From Oreohelix idahoensis (Eukaryota > Mollusca > Gastropoda > Stylommatophora > Oreohelicidae): a stretch of DNA of 64,000 bases. Under the pieces are notes generated by a model. It searched no databases. It was given only the letters and a program-made list of their open reading frames with translations, and was not told where the DNA came from. Shown piece by piece: positions 1 to 10,336 of this stretch. The position numbers and the translations under genes were made by a program. Position 1 is the first letter of the stretch. Every line of letters begins with the position of its first letter. Location: NCBI GenBank assembly GCA_024509875.1, contig JAMPIV010003421.1, positions 21,001-85,000 of the forward strand. Reading direction: 5' to 3'.

Positions 1-1014
1 AGACAAATCAGGAGAGACAGTAACGTTCTTCCATGATTCACTAGAATGAAGTGGGATCATTGGAAGAGGAAGATTTACATCTGAAAAACTTGTTTCCTCA
101 TCCTGTATCACGGACAGTGATGAGTAATGACCATGTTGTACTGGAGAATTGTCCGTTGCTTGGAAAATGGGTTGCAAATAATCCGGACGTTCATGGAATT
201 CAGTAAGCATATTGATGTGGAAGGTTTTATGCTTCCCATCAATATCGACAATATAGTCGACATCGGAAATTTTCGATATTATATCGTACGGACCTTTCCA
301 AGAAATAAGTAGTCTGTTTTCCCTACAAGGTAGTAATACAAATGCTTTGTCACCAGGACAAAGTTGTCGTAAGCATCTCTTCTTATTGGCAAATTGCCTT
401 GCCTTCTGTTTCGCAAATTCAGAAGAAGAAGTTGCTAATTTGCATGCTTCGATAATCTTTTGTCTCAACGCGATGACATATTCGTAGGATGACTTTGTGT
501 CATCGTCAATATTGTCAGATGTTATGAGATCGTGAAGCAACGACATAGGGCCGCGCGGACGCGCGCCAAAGACGAGTTCAAAGGGAGAAAATCCTGTATG
601 TTCATTGGGTACCTCTCTGTAAGCGAAGAGGGCCGCAGGTAAAACTCTGTCCCAGTCTTGAGGATGATCCTCAGTTATCTTCCCTAGTAAGTTTTTAAGT
701 GTTCTATTAAGGCGTTCGACCATACCATTAGACATTGGATGGTAGATACTACTTAAAGATCTATCTATCTGCAGAGTAGACATTACTTGAGACATGGTAT
801 CTGATATTAGTTGGGTGCCATGGTCTGACAATATCTCTCCGGGGAAACCCAAACGAGAAAATATAAGCCAAAGAGCATCTGCAATATCAGCAGTAGTAAT
901 GCTCTTCAGAGGAATAGCCTCTGGCCAACGTGTGCACATATCAACACATGTCAAGATAAACTGATGTCCTCTGGCAGACTTGATCTTAAATGGACCAATA
1001 ATGTCTATGGCCAT
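1..1014 (-). CDS. Integrase catalytic core and GPY/F module, partial
   Basis: Reading from 1014 down to base 1 the frame stays open. The integrase triad is visible: Asp in MAIDIIGPF (codon 1003-1005), Asp in LSDHGTQ (823-825) and Glu in NGMVERLN (715-717). The last two are separated by exactly 35 residues, the DD35E spacing of gypsy integrases. A GPY/F-type C-terminal module follows at about 230-330 (LISWKGPYDII). Codons 1-200 lead towards the expected RT. The core is split from its zinc finger (end of the 986-3085 frame) only by a homopolymer frameshift. Its catalytic residues are intact, so the copy may be young or the shift may be a sequencing error. Confidence 0.8.
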   Translation of the reverse strand, partial: MAIDIIGPFKIKSARGHQFILTCVDMCTRWPEAIPLKSITTADIADALWLIFSRLGFPGEILSDHGTQLISDTMSQVMSTLQIDRSLSSIYHPMSNGMVERLNRTLKNLLGKITEDHPQDWDRVLPAALFAYREVPNEHTGFSPFELVFGARPRGPMSLLHDLITSDNIDDDTKSSYEYVIALRQKIIEACKLATSSSEFAKQKARQFANKKRCLRQLCPGDKAFVLLPCRENRLLISWKGPYDIISKISDVDYIVDIDGKHKTFHINMLTEFHERPDYLQPIFQATDNSPVQHGHYSSLSVIQDEETSFSDVNLPLPMIPLHSSESWKNVTVSPDLS

Positions 1015-3085
1015 TTTTTTGAAACGGCCGAATAGGAATGTCCGCCGCCTGAATGGGTGCAGCATGCCGTGGACCTTTGGATTTAACTTCCTGACATACT
1101 TTACAAGATCGACAATAAATCCGTATGTCCTTGTTTACCAATGGCCAAAAGAAAGCCGCAAGGACTCTTGACTTAGTACGGGAAAAACCCATGTGTCCAG
1201 CACACTGAGAGTCGTGAGCGTGCTGCAAAATTTTAACTCTCAAATTCTTGGGAACCAGGATTTGAGAATGACTTGACGTAATGCAGTCTTGAACCATACG
1301 TACAAGTACGCCATTCTTCTTTGTAATCCACGATTTACGACTTGTGTCTTTATTCGGATCACCTTTAGTTGCAAGAATGAAGAATTTCTTCAGAGTGGGA
1401 TCATCTTCTTGCTGTTTTATAAACGAGTCACGAGAAATTACCAAGGGATCATCTTGGTTATGCACTTCATTATCTTCAGTAGATGAAGTTTGAGGCATAT
1501 TAAGAGCCTGAGCTCTAGTGACTACAGCGTTAGCAATCTGCATGTTTTGCCTTTCCCACGCGGAAATTTGTTGCGGAGTGCATTCTTTGACTCCATGAAT
1601 GCGACCGATGATGAGGTCAGCGATCGGATTCGGGAGAAGACATGCGTGTACATCTCCTGTAAAGAAAGGAGTAGCAATCCTAATGATAGCAGTAGAGTAT
1701 TTCTCTAATGTGCCGCCAAATGTTACACATTTGACTACTTGTCCAGTGGCACGGGAAGGATCTACGAGTGACTGCCTAACACCAATTGTGGTGCATCCAG
1801 AATCAAATAGCACAGAGACTGGATTGTTATTCACTAAACCCTTATGTAAGACAAGAGAACCTCTTCCATCATGCGCGACTGATGCCGGAAGAGCAGGAAG
1901 AGGATGGCCACAGCTTAAAGTAGACACTGTGGTTGGCTCAAATAACGTTTTGCATTGGGGGCACTGAGATGCTCTCCCAAAATCAAAAGCGGCACATGCC
2001 ATATTACTAGCATCATTATTATCTTTACTCTGTTTATAGGCTTCATGGGACTCTTGTTGTGCAGAGTTTGCCTGAAAATGTGGTTTATGTCTTTTGTTTT
2101 GAGATCTACCTCGGTTATTATCACCTCTGTAGTTATTGTTACCTCTATTGTAACCCCTATTTGGGTTTGAGTCATAGTTCCCTTGGTTACCATTATCATA
2201 TTCATTATAATGAGTATCTCTGTAATTATGATCTTGTTGACTCCAAGACGGATAACCCTGATAGTTTCTATAATTACTTCCTCTACGGAAATTCCTATAA
2301 TTATGACCACCCCTGTGTCGAGAGCTATCAGCTCGTCTCCAGTTCTTTGAAGAAGAACCCTGAAATGATTGGTTACCTTGGTTTTGATAACTATTATGGT
2401 TACCTTTTTTATCAAATCTGTTTTGAGGTCCCTGAAATCTGTGTGAATAATTGGGATTGTATGGTGTTGCTGAAGCAACTGGCATACCCTCCTTAATCTT
2501 AGTGTTGCCAAAAGTCACGTCGGGGTGTGCAGTGACATATTGGGAACAATATTCTTCCATTTCCTTTAGAGATTTGGGTTTACGCTCATGTATAAATTCC
2601 AGGAATGGTTTGTTAACACATGACATAATCTTATCTCTGAGCAACAAATCCATAAGTCCTTCATACGTTTCTTCTGTTTTGGAAAGCTCAATCCAACGAT
2701 CAACTGTGAGACGTGCCTTTGCAGTGAATTCTGAGAATTCTACACCTGTCTCAGGCACCATCGTCTTAAACAAAAGGCGATAGCCTTCCTCACTTAGCTG
2801 ATATTTTTTTATCAAAGCCGCCCTAATGACATCATATTTATCCTTATCTGCTTCTCCTACAAGGCATAATCTAGTCAAAGATTCACCTTTCAAGTTTTCT
2901 GATAATTGATTAGCGTATTGTGATTTATCCACATTATGTGTACGACAAGAACGTTCAAATCTATCCAGCCAGAATGTAATATCGTCACTGGACTGATTGA
3001 ACGGTGGAACCTTAACCTTGTAAGTAGAAGGTTTACCATTACCACTAGATGCCTGATTAACATTAATCATACTTGTCAATCTCAA
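986..3085 (-). CDS. Gag-protease-integrase zinc finger polyprotein segment (Gmr1-like)
   Basis: This is a 699-codon frame. Residues about 28-188 form a SCAN-like gag/capsid region (ITFWLDRFERSC, then YRLLFKTMVPETG and a Trp-containing helix). Residues about 205-335 are rich in Asn, Gly, Arg, Tyr and Gln with RGG-like pieces, and no CCHC knuckle is present there. A CPQC...CGH cysteine cluster lies at about 375-393. A retropepsin-like active site, LFDSG, lies at 426-430, with LIIGRIHG at about 491-498. The integrase H2C2 finger is complete: H624, H631, C661 and C664. The frame then ends after a run of A/T at 1014-1020, and the integrase core continues in another frame. The protein would package RNA, process the polyprotein and integrate the DNA copy. 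Confidence 0.8.
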   Translation of the reverse strand: MRLTSMINVNQASSGNGKPSTYKVKVPPFNQSSDDITFWLDRFERSCRTHNVDKSQYANQLSENLKGESLTRLCLVGEADKDKYDVIRAALIKKYQLSEEGYRLLFKTMVPETGVEFSEFTAKARLTVDRWIELSKTEETYEGLMDLLLRDKIMSCVNKPFLEFIHERKPKSLKEMEEYCSQYVTAHPDVTFGNTKIKEGMPVASATPYNPNYSHRFQGPQNRFDKKGNHNSYQNQGNQSFQGSSSKNWRRADSSRHRGGHNYRNFRRGSNYRNYQGYPSWSQQDHNYRDTHYNEYDNGNQGNYDSNPNRGYNRGNNNYRGDNNRGRSQNKRHKPHFQANSAQQESHEAYKQSKDNNDASNMACAAFDFGRASQCPQCKTLFEPTTVSTLSCGHPLPALPASVAHDGRGSLVLHKGLVNNNPVSVLFDSGCTTIGVRQSLVDPSRATGQVVKCVTFGGTLEKYSTAIIRIATPFFTGDVHACLLPNPIADLIIGRIHGVKECTPQQISAWERQNMQIANAVVTRAQALNMPQTSSTEDNEVHNQDDPLVISRDSFIKQQEDDPTLKKFFILATKGDPNKDTSRKSWITKKNGVLVRMVQDCITSSHSQILVPKNLRVKILQHAHDSQCAGHMGFSRTKSRVLAAFFWPLVNKDIRIYCRSCKVCQEVKSKGPRHAAPIQAADIPIRPFQKNGHRHYWSI

Positions 3086-3170
3086 TTTCTCTAACTCAAA
3101 TTCATGTTCTCTTATTGCTTTTTTTTTTCTTCAGCCTCTCTGTCTAATCTTTTTTGTTCAGCTTCCCTGT

Positions 3171-3491
3171 CTAATTTTTGTGTTCAGCAGCAGCTTCTCT
3201 TTCTAATTTTTTTTGTTCAGCTTCACTGTCTAATCTTTTTTGTTCAGCAGCAGCTTCTCTTTCTAATTTCTTTTGTTCAGCTTCAAATCTCCTTTGCTCC
3301 ACCTGCATCTGCAATTTCTTTTGTTCAGCAGCAGCCTCAGCTTCTCTTTCTAATCTTTTCTCTTCAGCCAGAGCTTTTCTCTCTTCTGCAGCTAATGCTT
3401 TGTCATATTGAGCAACTGTCCATTCTTCTAATTGTTGACCAGTCTTATCAAGGGCTTTCCCTTGTATAATGAAGTATTCTAATGTAGACAT
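3171..3491 (-). CDS. Gag N-terminus, coiled-coil segment
   Basis: The frame starts at the ATG at 3491; an in-frame ATG 12 bases upstream is also possible. After about 30 residues it becomes an Ala/Glu/Lys/Arg-rich coiled coil with a repeated motif resembling AEQKKLEREA. The DNA shows matching short direct repeats (TTGTTCAGC units). It ends early, and the following gag frame (986-3085) begins about 85 bases further on in another frame. A frameshift in the T-rich stretch at 3118-3180 therefore probably separates one original gag. The 771-codon protein at 19772-22087 has the same layout (coiled coil, then SCAN-like gag) in one frame, which supports this reading. Such coiled coils may help capsid assembly; this is inference. 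Confidence 0.65.
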   Translation of the reverse strand: MSTLEYFIIQGKALDKTGQQLEEWTVAQYDKALAAEERKALAEEKRLEREAEAAAEQKKLQMQVEQRRFEAEQKKLEREAAAEQKRLDSEAEQKKLEREAAAEHKN

Positions 3492-3503
3492 GGTGTCTAA
3501 CAA

Positions 3504-4580
3504 TAATACTAATCACCTGAAACAATAATAATACCACAAGTTCTTAATGACTTGATTAATCAGTATACTATCCCAATATCTGTGGGTCACAAGCCTTAAT
3601 AAGGTCTTGTATAACAGTAATAATAATCAAGTACTGGTTTATACCATAACCCAAGTGCAGTGCACAGGTAATAGTGTCTTATGAAATATACCTATATAAA
3701 ACATATGTCAACCAACAGAATACATAAAGTACAAATAGGACTGACAATACGAAAACGTTTGCAGAAATCAAAATAAATCAAATAGGGAAATCAATGAAAA
3801 TAATCACTGAATCTGCAAAGAATAACAACACAAATGACGTCACAGTATATGAATATAAATTGTGAATAGAACTGAAAGATAGAAAAGGGTAGACCAACAA
3901 ATTACAAACAATTCAAAACAAAACTAAAGAACAAAGAAATATTACAAAAATAACAATAATTACAGACTTCACAGCTAACACAAAAGCAACAGTTGTCGCA
4001 AGCAAATTTTCAATCAAGAAAATTGCACCTATAGAAAACGCCCACAACGGACCCTCTATGACGTGGGATATTCTGTTGTGAGGACGCCGCCCAACCTTAA
4101 ACACAACCCGCTGACATATAAACTAACATACTATACAAACAAATAACATGTAACATATCATAAATACATATATCATGTGTGTAATGTGTTGCAAAATAGG
4201 CTCAGTTTTACAGTAATGGCAAAGTTATTCTTGTAAAATAAATAAACTGCCACTTTATTGAAATATATATTCTGGCCTTAAATATTAAAGTTCATATATA
4301 GAAAACAAGAAGATCCATCGATGAAAATAGGACTTCTTAGTTCAATAATACTGTCTTCCTGTTAACATTGACAAGAATTGATCCAACTGTTCTGTGAAAC
4401 TCTGTAATGTCTAATGTAAAAATGTCAACAACGCTGACCTACATACTGCATTCACTTGACAGGTCACGTGACGAAGTGTTGACAAAGAGCAAACCAATAC
4501 TGCAAGTGTGTCGTATCAGCCACAGGAAACGGTCTGGTATCGGTAATCTGTTGACTTCTGAACTTCTGCGAGGTCAAACC
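3504..4580. other. AT-rich stretch with no recognised gene
   Basis: The stretch is AT-rich and lies directly upstream of the Gmr1-like gag, so it is probably that element's untranslated leader and/or older repeat sequence. No tRNA-complementary primer site, LTR border or convincing reading frame could be seen. Confidence 0.5.
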
Positions 4581-4587
4581 CAGAAAG

Positions 4588-5124
4588 CTGGTCCACCAGT
4601 TGATAAGAATCTTTTTTCTTATTAATGATGTCCACCAAATGATAAATATAAGTGGATGGAAGCAGACATCATCATCATCAGTTGATAAACTCTTAATACA
4701 AGACCCTTGCCCTGAGCAAGAGACATGCTGAGAAATCTGAAGCTCGCTCGAACATCACCAGAGTTAAATACTGTGTTGTTGTGTTGCTCGTGGTTCGAGT
4801 ATGGAATGTCAACTTGACCTACGCAGTGGTGTGTAGACATAGATGGAGTGTATAATGTGCGAATGATAGGAAGAGTTCGTGGTGTTGACAAATGTTCTTT
4901 TCTCACACTCATGTATGGCTGGAAGTCATCGACACCAACGACTGTGTACCTTTACTAAAGTTTAATTGGACGTACACACTCGACAGCACAGATAGTGACA
5001 AATCACAGGTTGGCATAATACATCATGGTACAGTGGATAAATGGTCTTGCAATGTTATGTTACATGGGCACTCATGTAGAATAATAGTATAATGGACTGT
5101 CAGTAGCCAAGCACTCAGTATTGC

Positions 5125-5176
<52 letters not shown>

Positions 5177-6160
5177 ACTGAGTTTACTGACAAAGCACGT
5201 CAGATTATAAACAATATCCAAGATGGCTTCTAGACCTAATCTCGTCTAGCGAAGATTCCTTAACATAATGTCCAGCACAGATTTTTCCATATAATTATAT
5301 TGAACCGCTAGCAATGGGTTCTCATGTGTAGCAGTGATCTCTGGACTAATCAAGCGATAATACGGGCATCCCTTTTCTCTTCTTGAAAGTCACTACATGT
5401 TTGGTTCCAAGATGGCTTCACTCGTGAGCTGTCACTCACGTTTGGATACAGATAATGAATCTGTCCTAAAGTTAGTCATTCATTAAACATTTCATTGCTC
5501 TGTAGATTTGATCATGAACAATTGACTGCATTCTACAGGATATAGTGCTGCTAGGAATCAGAATCGTTTTTTTCATCTAGTTAGATGTATCCTCTCAGAC
5601 GTACAAATCATCCCTATCGAAAAACGGTGGCTTCGTACGAGAGTTCAAAAGAGTATCTTTATTACCTTGGTTTTCAGAAATATGATTTTGCCATTCCTTG
5701 GCAATAAGAATGAACACTGGGGTAAAGCATACACGATAGGTCTAGACGACTATCACTTTCCCCAAAAACCACTGAGATCACTTTTTTTCCCGGCATCAAG
5801 CCGACATAGAAAAACACAGCCCATTATCAGGGCGAAGCCAAAACACACCTCTCTCGCGACACATCCGCCGAACAGCCTTTGACCTCTCTAGAGACAACAG
5901 AACATATAGTTCGACTTAGATATGTAAAGATATACAGATATAAGACAGATTCGTCCTACACAGACAAACAATACACATAAATTCAGGCCATAGATATTCT
6001 GAAGCAAGAACAATCTATTACTATTCAAACAAAGAATAAATCGCAGTAAAACTGGATTCATCCGCGGAGTTCGATCGAAAGAGACGGCACAACTTTCAAG
6101 GGAAGTAACTCAATAATGACTTTCCCTTAAGCACTAAAAAATATCTATTTTGTTTACAAA
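4588..6160. repeat. Diverged LTR-like repeat, related to the solo LTR at 52653-53982
   Basis: Several blocks match the solo LTR at 52653-53982 in the same order. They include GTCCACCAGTTGATAA near 4592, CTCATGTGTAGCAGTGATCTC near 5320, and a long block at about 5880-6140 with TATAGTTCGACTTAGA. The copy is diverged and its right end stops short, at TTTGTTTACA near 6157. The solo copy has about 70 more bases before its CA end. It may be the 5' LTR of the element at 1-3491 or an unrelated older LTR. No TSD was found. Confidence 0.5.
5126..5174. repeat. (TA)n microsatellite
   Basis: An uninterrupted AT dinucleotide tract of about 49 bp lies inside the LTR-like repeat. It is absent at the equivalent place in the solo copy at 52.7-54 kb, so it grew after the copies split. 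Confidence 0.9.
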
Positions 6161-6172
6161 ATAAGAAATCTG

Positions 6173-6454
6173 TTCTTCTTTAACAAAGCCAAATTCGTTC
6201 ACAAAATCGTATCACAGAATGCTCCAACGTATCTGTGGCCCATTTTCAAATGCAACGGAAGACGCAACCAACGCTTAAACGAATTACACGTGCCCAAGCG
6301 AAGGCTCGACTTATTCAAGAAAAGTTTAACTTTGTCTGCTGCTCCTCTGTGGAACAATCTTCCACACGACCTAAAAAGCATGCTTAGTTCATATTCATAC
6401 AATCGCAGCCTTTTCAAATACATTATGTGCAGATTACATGAAACCCTAATTTAG
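6173..6454 (+). pseudogene. LINE reverse transcriptase C-terminal fragment (CR1/L2-like)
   Basis: A short open frame ending in TAG at 6452-6454 encodes a typical non-LTR RT C-terminus. It has HKIVSQNAPTYLWPIF, then a basic stretch, then SAAPLWNNLPHDLKS and FKYIMCRL. The spacing of the APxYL and LWNxLPxxL motifs is that of CR1/L2/Rex-like LINEs, not of the RNase H LINEs elsewhere in the window. The frame has no start and begins where the LTR-like repeat ends, so it is a 5'-truncated or interrupted remnant. About 90 bp of 3' UTR-like sequence follows. Confidence 0.6.
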
Positions 6455-6778
6455 TCAAGTTCTCAAATCATTATCTAATATCAAGTGTAGGTTTTAATGA
6501 GTATTTTGTCCTGTTGAATATTGTTATGATAAGGTCCTGTAAATGTGTGTAAAGCGGAAAAAAACAAACAAAAACACAAATAGTAATATATCTTACTAAG
6601 AGAAAGGACAAGGAAAAACCTACGTTGCGGCCACAAGACCTTAGTCGGAGACAGACAAACAAAAGACAGAAAGGAAAGAAAGTCAGAATTAAATGGAGAA
6701 CATGAAACAATAAAAATAAGAGAAAAATTCTCCCTGATGTGTGTCACTTGTTGGAGCAAAAATGTCCGCTACTGACAT

Positions 6779-6838
6779 TTGTGTAACTGACATGTGTGTA
6801 ACTGACATGTGTGTAACTGACATGTGTGTAACTGTTCT
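6779..6838. repeat. Short tandem repeat, 14-bp unit
   Basis: The unit TGTGTAACTGACAT is repeated about four times with little variation. Confidence 0.85.
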
Positions 6839-6954
6839 TGGACTGTTACTACGTTGTAATTTTGTTCATTTCATTATTTTAAAATTAATATTTTCAATGC
6901 ATGTGAGGATAAATGGAGTAAGGGAGACGAGAGAAAGGAAGGGCAGAATGTCAG

Positions 6955-7048
6955 ACGGGCCTGCGTGCCCAATTCTAAACCATTGGAAGATGAAGTTCGT
7001 TCGTTCGTACTATCTGTTTCAGCGCTTGAGTTAGGGGGGGGGTGGGGT

Positions 7049-7083
<35 letters not shown>
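6955..7083 (+). repeat. LINE-like 3' tail followed by a poly-G run
   Basis: The segment GCCCAATTCTAAACC...AAGTTCGTTCGTTCGT recurs at 7236-7300 and 11350-11400, each time ending in TTCG units. This is the form of a LINE or SINE 3' end. It is followed at 7033-7083 by an almost pure G run of about 50 bases, which is likely to be unreliable in length. Confidence 0.55.
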
Positions 7084-7087
<4 letters not shown>

Positions 7088-7116
7088 ATGATTATTCTCG
7101 AGACCTAAAGGTCTTT

Positions 7117-7196
7117 TATATTTGGACATGCGCCCTAATATAACCGACTAGGTTGAACGGGATGCGCCTCGCCAAAACGAGGCAAAATTAAAAAAA
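7117..7196 (+). repeat. Hairpin-ended SINE-like repeat, copy 1
   Basis: TTGGACATGCGCCCTAATAT...AGGTTGAACGGG is followed by the stem-loop GCCTCGCCAAAACGAGGC (7166-7183) and an A-rich tail. A diverged copy with the same order lies on the minus strand at about 31930-32005. A hairpin plus A-tail suggests the 3' end of a retroposed element. The family is not recognised. Confidence 0.5.
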
Positions 7197-7235
7197 AAAA
7201 AAAAGGGAGGGCAAAGAAAAACACACGAAGTCCGT

Positions 7236-7312
7236 AATCATTCAATAACAGACTGGTCTAATTCTTAACCCTTTGAAAACAAAGTTCGTTCGTTCATACG
7301 TTCGTTCTCTCT

Positions 7313-7369
<57 letters not shown>

Positions 7370-7376
7370 TCTCTCT
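7236..7376. repeat. TTCG-ended tail plus (CT)n microsatellite
   Basis: Bases 7236-7300 repeat the AATTCTTAACCCTTTGAAAA / GTTCGTTCGTTC tail also seen at 6970 and 11360. Bases 7306-7376 are a CT dinucleotide tract with few interruptions. Frames read through it are low complexity and not genes. Confidence 0.75.
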
Positions 7377-7745
7377 GAGTAGGACACCTTCATTCTTACA
7401 AAAATATTCTGCGAATACCGCACTTACTCTTAATATAGTGACCCACCTTTCATTCATCATTTTCATTTTCACTCCCTGTGGGGTGGGGTATGCAACCACC
7501 ACTGTAGCTGCCCCCGCCCCCCTGTTGCAGGACGTCTGCACAAAACAGTTTACACGCTCTAGCAGAAGTGGTGCCTGTAACAATTTATTTAACATGACGA
7601 AGTTGCCAGCCCCGTGCACAACCTCATTTTAGTCGCCTGGTACGACATGCATGAGGGAGTAGTAATCATATTCTTTCTTTATCTTACAAGACTCCTCGGG
7701 GAACTACCCTAGGGCGACCCACTTTTGGACGTTGTTAAGTCACGA

Positions 7746-8086
7746 ACTACTTCTTCTTCTTCGTTCACCCTCAGATGTCAACTTGAATAAGTTCAAAGAA
7801 AGCAGTGGTCAGCCCGAGGCTGTTGATATCTCTGTAGATTTTCTCCAGGAATGGTACTGGTGATGGCCATATGCGTTTTCTCTGTTCCTCATATGTTGGG
7901 CACCTTTGAAGCAGTTGTTCGGCAGTCATTTTATCGGTGCCACAGTCACACTCATCAGTAGTTCCTATCTTTAATTTGTTGAATAGATGGTATCTCAATC
8001 TGTTATGACGCGTGCGAAGTCTGAAAATTACCACTTGTTCACTTCTGCTGAGCTGGTAATATGGATCATTTAGTTTACCTTTTTAT
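7746..8086 (-). pseudogene. 5'-truncated RNase H LINE, C-terminal fragment
   Basis: The minus-strand frame (about 7771-8080) encodes the end of an I/Nimb-like LINE ORF2: VVIFRLRTRHNRLRYHL, then the Cys cluster CDCGTDKMTAEQLLQRCP, then IWPSPVPF. The stop is followed by a (GAA)n tail (7746-7760 on the plus strand as TTCTTCTTC). The same domain recurs at 30691-30924, 54425-54640 and 62425-62640 and at the ends of LINE-A and LINE-B. It is a short dead copy made by incomplete reverse transcription. Confidence 0.75.
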
Positions 8087-9504
8087 ATTTGTCACGAGAG
8101 GTTCAGATGTTATTAAACTAAAGGCTATCCTGGACAAATAGATGTATCAGAGGATACCAGGATAGTGCCAGATAAGAGACTGGTCTTAAAATAAATACCC
8201 CCTTCTCTGAAAAGAGTAAGGGTGTATCGACATCAAAGTGGGGTCAAGCTATGTGAATCTACAGGTATGATGATAGTGTTTGGACATGAAGATCTATCTG
8301 CTACCTCTCCAGATCCCACAATGAGTAATGGATATATATTTGTTTGTGTGGCTAATTATCTAGGGGAAAATTAAATTAGTTACATGTAATAACTATCAAA
8401 CAGAACATTAACTTAATTAGAATAATTAAGTAAGACTGAATGAAAGTATTTACAATTTATTGTTCCTAATCCTGGTTTCTTTTGGTTAGGAAAACTCAAA
8501 AGTAGTTTAGAATGTATTTACAAGATGAAATAAATAACATGGAATGTTCTCCATAAAAAGCAATCATATGCTGTTATATTTTTATATATATATATGAAAG
8601 TACAGTTCAATTAATAGTTCACAATCGTGATATCAACGTCCCTGGCTGGTACGTAATAAGAGTGGAATATGGTCCTTAGTGAATCATCATATTATAATGT
8701 TTCAATCTTTTACAAGTCTGTATTTTAAGAGTTTTACTTGAATTCTTTAATAGTTTTATTTTCTCTTCTTTGAATTATTGATAACTTTGATGGATGCTCT
8801 GACCAGTGGATCTATGTGTCCACTTAACTTGAATGTAGTCTGAGACACCTCCAATCCTGGCTGGGTTCGCACAGAATATGAACCCCAGGCTGGGACATGT
8901 GGCTTTCTTTCAAATTTTATGAAGAATAGTAGACCACGATAGATCCTCTCAAGTGGATATCTCAAGAACTTGCAATATTACCAGGACAAAACCTGGAATG
9001 AAAAAGACATTCGCAAAACCTGTAGGGTCCAGTAGTTTTTCCCTACATACAGACAACATCACGTACAAACATTAAATCAGTCACAGGACAGTTACCTCAA
9101 TACATCACAGCCAGTTCAATTTGGTTACTCATTTCCTTAATATATTGTATTGTTAGATCCATTCGTCCATGATTGTCTTCCATACCATAATTAGGTTAAG
9201 TACAACATAGTAAGTAACATCTTGATTACATCATGGAAATATATCCTGTCATCCTATCTTATGTTCTTGAACAGTGTGTCGTTCCAGTAGGAAATATTTA
9301 TTCAAATACCCTAATAGACTTACAGTCGCACTTGTGCCATAATTTTTCAAATATCCTACACTGTTTCCATTTCTGGCCTGTCGTCTTTAAAACTACACAC
9401 GTTGGTAAGGAACCCCGTTACACATTTGGCCTATTTTTTTCGTCTGAGACATCAACGAACACATAAGTGGATAAATACAGGCAAACAACATAAATATATA
9501 CAAA

Positions 9505-9507
<3 letters not shown>
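8087..9507. other. No gene recognised
   Basis: The sequence is AT-rich and without convincing frames or repeat borders. A (TA)7 tract lies near 8582-8595. Confidence 0.5.

Positions 9508-9555
<48 letters not shown>
9508..9555. repeat. (TA)n microsatellite
   Basis: A pure AT dinucleotide tract of about 48 bp. The following stretch to 10328 has no recognised gene. Confidence 0.9.
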
Positions 9556-9557
<2 letters not shown>

Positions 9558-10336
9558 CTTACCCTCAGGTAAAATACATAAGCTGATACAGGCTTTTAAT
9601 GGTTCTCTGAGTCTGCTTCAGATACAGGCGGCAAAATATTAGACAGGCTATATTTGCGCTCTTCCTCGTATCGCTTATGTTTCAAAAATGCTAGTGGCAA
9701 GAATCCGCCCAAGTTCAAGGCCTTTTATAACGCCGTACTCGACCAATCGAAACACAGTCAAACTGGCGTTAAGAATTTTCCCTCTGCTCGTTTTTCAGCC
9801 CTACCGTATAATGTGCCTAAGTTTAAATATTTATTATTTTGCTTATTTTTGGGCCGATTTCAATTATTAAAAGCTCTAGTAAAACTAGGAATTGATCTCT
9901 ATCGTTCTAGCTAATAATATTTTAGTTAGCCCTTTGCATTTAGATCTGTGCATACTTTAACTAACTAAATTGGGGATTACCCTGAAGTAAAATTATCATT
10001 AAAACTGATTTTTCTCGTACAATAATTATTATGAGGAAGTCTTTACACTAACCTCTTAAGTAATATCCCCGCTATAATTTGAGCTATTCCTTTCTGTTTA
10101 CCTATCTTTAGTTTTTAAGAAATACAATATCTTCGTTCTGTCAAATACACAAAATAGCCCTATTATCAAGCATAAAAAGGTTCCTTATCACTACTAGAAA
10201 AAGGAGCGGTTCTATTGGTTGTTAAAATTGTACTGTTTATCTTCGATATTTTCGAGCGGTAAATTTGACGTGTTGTAATACAGACCAAAATACGACGATA
10301 TTGCAACTTTCAGTCTGCCAGCCTACCTGTCTACAG

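Larger units (their letters stand above)
1..3491 (-). mobile_element. Gmr1-like Ty3/gypsy LTR retrotransposon, partial (runs off left edge)
   Basis: Three minus-strand reading frames, joined by frameshifts, give gag, aspartic protease and integrase in that order, with no reverse transcriptase between protease and integrase. In ordinary Ty3/gypsy elements RT and RNase H lie between them. Gmr1-like elements are known to carry integrase before RT and to have SCAN-like gags, which fits what is seen here. The frame is still open at base 1, so RT and RNase H are predicted just outside the window. The two frameshifts lie in or near homopolymer runs (around 3120-3180 and 1014-1020). They may be real decay or sequencing error. 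No LTR or primer-binding site could be fixed on the right side. Confidence 0.8.

Noticed and set aside
986..3085. The idea that the gag-protease-integrase ORF is an RT-less element or a domesticated gag-integrase gene.
   Set aside because: The order fits Gmr1-like elements, where RT follows integrase, and the frame is open at the window edge.
4560..4640. A primer-binding site ending GGTCCACCA for the left Gmr1-like element.
   Set aside because: The bases before CCA do not fit a T-arm plus acceptor stem, and the repeat's left border is not fixed.
7242..7632. Frames of about 120 codons on both strands.
   Set aside because: They run through a CT microsatellite and repeat tails; composition is low complexity.
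7746..8110. GTCACGA as a TSD of the LINE fragment at 7746-8086.
   Set aside because: Only seven bases match and the borders do not line up with the tail, so I left it unassigned.
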